Part shown: one piece after another, positions 62,321 through 64,000 of the stretch | Layout: each line of letters opens with the position of its first letter | Numbering within the stretch: position 1 is the first letter of the stretch | Source of the DNA: an uncultured Cohaesibacter sp. | GTDB lineage: Bacteria > Pseudomonadota > Alphaproteobacteria > Rhizobiales > Cohaesibacteraceae | DNA length: 64,000 nucleotides | Assembly (NCBI RefSeq): GCF_963682185.1 | Contig: NZ_OY821667.1 | Coordinates: 4,725,501 to 4,789,500, forward strand | Direction of reading: 5' to 3' | The notes under the pieces: model-generated | What the model saw: only the letters and a program-made list of their open reading frames with translations | Database searches by the model: none | What the model was told of the DNA's origin: nothing | Program-made: the position numbers and the translations under genes

Positions 62321-63214
62321 TTGGAAAAGAGAAATTATTTCACAGACTTACCATCCATACCTAGCGGACGCCGTGGAGCCGGACTAACGGTCCTTTGTGC
62401 GCTTGTCCTGGGGCTTTCCGCTTGCAGTTCGAGGGTAGGGGATCTTGGTCGGCCCGAGAGCAACAGTTTCGCTGAAGGCTTCATGCACAATACCGGCAGA
62501 CTGAAGGCAAAACTGACCGGCGAACTGGTCTCTGATTTCAATTTCACCGATGAAGAGAAGACCATGCGTAATCTGGCCTGGAACCTCATCAGGCCACCGC
62601 ATGCTGAAGACTGGATTTCATCGGATTTGTGGAAATTCTATTCCTCGCTCCAGAATGTCGGGTTACACCTGCTCACCGAGACGCAGACGGCTCGGCTGAC
62701 ACCGCTCATCGATATGGGCTTTGATCCAAAACGCTATTACTGGGTTCTGCATTCCGAGAAATATGCCTCCCACCATGTGCGCTATGAGCGCATCATTCAG
62801 GATATCCAGCAAGACCGTGACGCTTTGGCCAGTTTTGTTCCAGCCGCGGAACGGGTGGTGGCCATGGACAACGAACGCATGGCTGCGCTGGAGCGCAAGG
62901 TCGATATGGATCCGCGAGAGCTGAAAAACGCTTATGCCCGTGTTGATGAAAACAAGCGCTACATTGCATGGGTCTGGCGATCCTTGAAATATCGCATGAC
63001 CGCCTATGCCTATGCGATCAAGAAGCTTGAAATAGAAACGCCATCGCCTCGCGTGCATGAGGCCAATCAGGCGCTGCGGTTCCTCTTGGCCGATTTTGAA
63101 GAACAGAATGGCACCATCGCCACTTCGGATAGCCAAGGGACCGCCAACACGCCTCTGCCCTCGCGCTATACACGTCGCCAGTGGGACAAAGTGGATCGTA
63201 CCCTGATCAAATGA
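62321..63214 (+). CDS. Lipoprotein of unknown family
   Basis: The 297-residue product has a lipoprotein signal (LTVLCALVLGLSAC, acylated Cys near residue 35). The remainder is largely helical and charged, with LTGELVSDFNFTDEEKTMRNLAWNLIRPPHAEDW near residue 65 and a coiled-coil-like RDALASFVPAAERVVAMDNERMAALERKVD. I do not recognise a named family, though similar lipoproteins occur in Hyphomicrobiales. The start is TTG; AGGG lies only a few bases before it, which is tight, and no ATG precedes the signal peptide. It is convergent with the DUF1254 gene. Confidence 0.7.
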   Translation: MEKRNYFTDLPSIPSGRRGAGLTVLCALVLGLSACSSRVGDLGRPESNSFAEGFMHNTGRLKAKLTGELVSDFNFTDEEKTMRNLAWNLIRPPHAEDWISSDLWKFYSSLQNVGLHLLTETQTARLTPLIDMGFDPKRYYWVLHSEKYASHHVRYERIIQDIQQDRDALASFVPAAERVVAMDNERMAALERKVDMDPRELKNAYARVDENKRYIAWVWRSLKYRMTAYAYAIKKLEIETPSPRVHEANQALRFLLADFEEQNGTIATSDSQGTANTPLPSRYTRRQWDKVDRTLIK

Positions 63215-63279
63215 CGCAGAATTCAAAGGGAGGCGAACAGCAACTGTCCACCGGGGAATTTTATTGGTCCGCCAATGGC

Positions 63280-63840
63280 CTATTCAAAGGAATCTTGGCT
63301 CCAGAGAGGGCCGCAAGAGAGCGTTTCCAGCGCGCTGGCAATATTGCCCCGGTCCCGTTCGGATGCGACCATGGCTCGAACGACCAGAATGCCCTTATCC
63401 CCTGTAGCTGAAATGGCGATGGCTGTTTCATCGGTTAGGTCTGGGCGCTCAGCCAACAGCCGCTGCTGTCCGCGTGTCGCGAGAACAACATTGAGGTTTG
63501 ATCCCGAAATCTGGTTTGTCAGACTGAATTGGCTACGACCGTTCCGGTCGACATAATCCAGACTCCAGAAATTGCTCGGCAGGCTGCCTTTCAATAACAC
63601 CGGCGCGTCAGATACATTGGTACGGCAAAGCCCATAAGCGAAAGTCGGGTCCAGATCGACCGACAAGTTGATTGCGTCTTTCGGGTTTGCAAGCACATAC
63701 ATCTCATGTACCGGCCCCAGCGCCTGAACCTTATGCCACAGATCATTTTCCGCAAAATAGGGTAGGGCAAAAATGGTCGCGATATGAATGATCGCGGCGA
63801 CAATGAGAGCTGCAAAAAAGACGAGGGTTTCGCGGATCAT
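63280..63840 (-). CDS. DUF1254-like membrane-anchored protein
   Basis: The 186-residue protein has one N-terminal helix (ETLVFFAALIVAAIIHIATIFALPYF) and a DUF1254-like domain: DPTFAYGLCRTNVSDAPVLLKGSLPSNFWSLDYVDRNGRSQFSLTNQ, then LNVVLATRGQQRLLAERPD and AIAISATGDKGILVVRAMVASE. Two cysteines (C74, C179) could pair. I start at the ATG at 63840, which overlaps the upstream gene's stop as ATGA; an ATG two codons earlier at 63846 is less likely. Together with the DUF1214 gene it forms a conserved pair of unknown function. Confidence 0.8.
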   Translation of the reverse strand: MIRETLVFFAALIVAAIIHIATIFALPYFAENDLWHKVQALGPVHEMYVLANPKDAINLSVDLDPTFAYGLCRTNVSDAPVLLKGSLPSNFWSLDYVDRNGRSQFSLTNQISGSNLNVVLATRGQQRLLAERPDLTDETAIAISATGDKGILVVRAMVASERDRGNIASALETLSCGPLWSQDSFE

Positions 63841-64000
63841 GGGCACCCCATCGAAGCGATTGATGGAAGCTTGATTTCCGAATATCCGCCCCCGCTGGTA
63901 TGGGGCGTTTCATAGAGCCGCAGCACAAGCTTGAAAGGAATGTTGGCCGGACTCTGCAACCAGTTTCCCCCCATGATCTCAGGGCCGGTTACGATATCAA
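63837..64000 (-). CDS. DUF1214 domain protein, C-terminal part (cut by window edge)
   Basis: The frame enters from the right edge and ends at 63837. Its last 54 residues read DIVTGPEIMGGNWLQSPAN, then PFKLVLRLYET and a final KLPSIASMGCP. This is the DUF1214 C-terminal pattern (NWLP-P....F.L.LRLY). The stop overlaps the next start by four bases, so the two genes are coupled. Only the C-terminus is visible, and the 5' part lies outside the window. Confidence 0.85.
   Translation of the reverse strand, partial: DIVTGPEIMGGNWLQSPANIPFKLVLRLYETPHTSGGGYSEIKLPSIASMGCP

Noticed and set aside
1-64000. tRNA, rRNA, CRISPR, prophage or complete insertion sequences
   Set aside because: I saw no cloverleaf-like sequence, spacer-repeat pattern, transposase or integrase in any frame.

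Overview
This window is chromosomal DNA from an alphaproteobacterium, most likely of the order Hyphomicrobiales. The evidence is a MucR/Ros regulator, a consensus CtrA box, DUF6456, DUF6477, DUF1491 and DUF5330 proteins, a stand-alone MeaB, a two-subunit methylmalonyl-CoA mutase and a DUF2336 protein. A marine genus such as Cohaesibacter would fit, but that is inference from gene content only. I see no rRNA, tRNA, CRISPR array, prophage or intact insertion sequence. Genes are densely packed on both strands, with many intrinsic terminators between convergent pairs.

Layout. 0-4.6 kb: a D-amino acid aminotransferase, three tiny membrane proteins, a BaiN/HI0933-type flavoprotein and a transglutaminase-like cysteine peptidase. 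4.9-9.2 kb: a succinate:acetate CoA-transferase-type enzyme, a SLAC1/TehA-family transporter, a strong candidate small RNA and an NsrR-like Rrf2 regulator. 9.6-18.3 kb: an SDR-DoxX fusion, a P1/DmpA peptidase, an R. etli-type asparaginase, a degenerate double receiver, meaB and two envelope proteins (DUF3298-like and DUF1131). 18.7-25.2 kb: an M20 dipeptidase, an atypical receiver protein, a HerA-like ATPase (DUF853), DUF2267-like and DUF4332 proteins and a LuxR solo. 26-30 kb: methylmalonyl-CoA mutase small and large subunits. 30-38.6 kb: YbjQ, LOG, a GNAT-like protein, a haloacid dehalogenase, a branched-chain aminotransferase, Fe-SOD behind an FNR box, a glycosyltransferase and a D-aminopeptidase.

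38.6-44 kb: an AT-rich segment with a GNAT/FemAB-like protein, oligopeptidase B, a CHMI-type isomerase, a DUF3592 protein and MsrB. 44.5-50.6 kb: a complete seven-gene Mrp Na+/H+ antiporter operon (A-G) with translational coupling. 50.9-53.4 kb: MucR and a regulatory module of a DnaA-domain-IV protein, DUF6456 and DUF6477. 53.4-64 kb: SufE, DUF5330, a membrane PAS histidine kinase, a peptidoglycan-binding protein, DUF1491, a 1119-residue DUF2336 protein, a lipoprotein and a DUF1254/DUF1214 pair cut by the window edge.

Functional themes. Propionyl-CoA catabolism is represented by methylmalonyl-CoA mutase with its chaperone MeaB, and an acyl-CoA:carboxylate CoA-transferase may connect to it. 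Peptide and D-amino acid turnover is represented by a DmpA-like peptidase, a DAP-type D-aminopeptidase, a D-amino acid aminotransferase, asparaginase, an M20 peptidase and oligopeptidase B. Redox and NO defence (NsrR-like, Fe-SOD, MsrB, SufE), Na+/pH homeostasis (Mrp) and cell-cycle or envelope regulation (CtrA box, MucR, DUF2336, histidine kinase) make up most of the rest.
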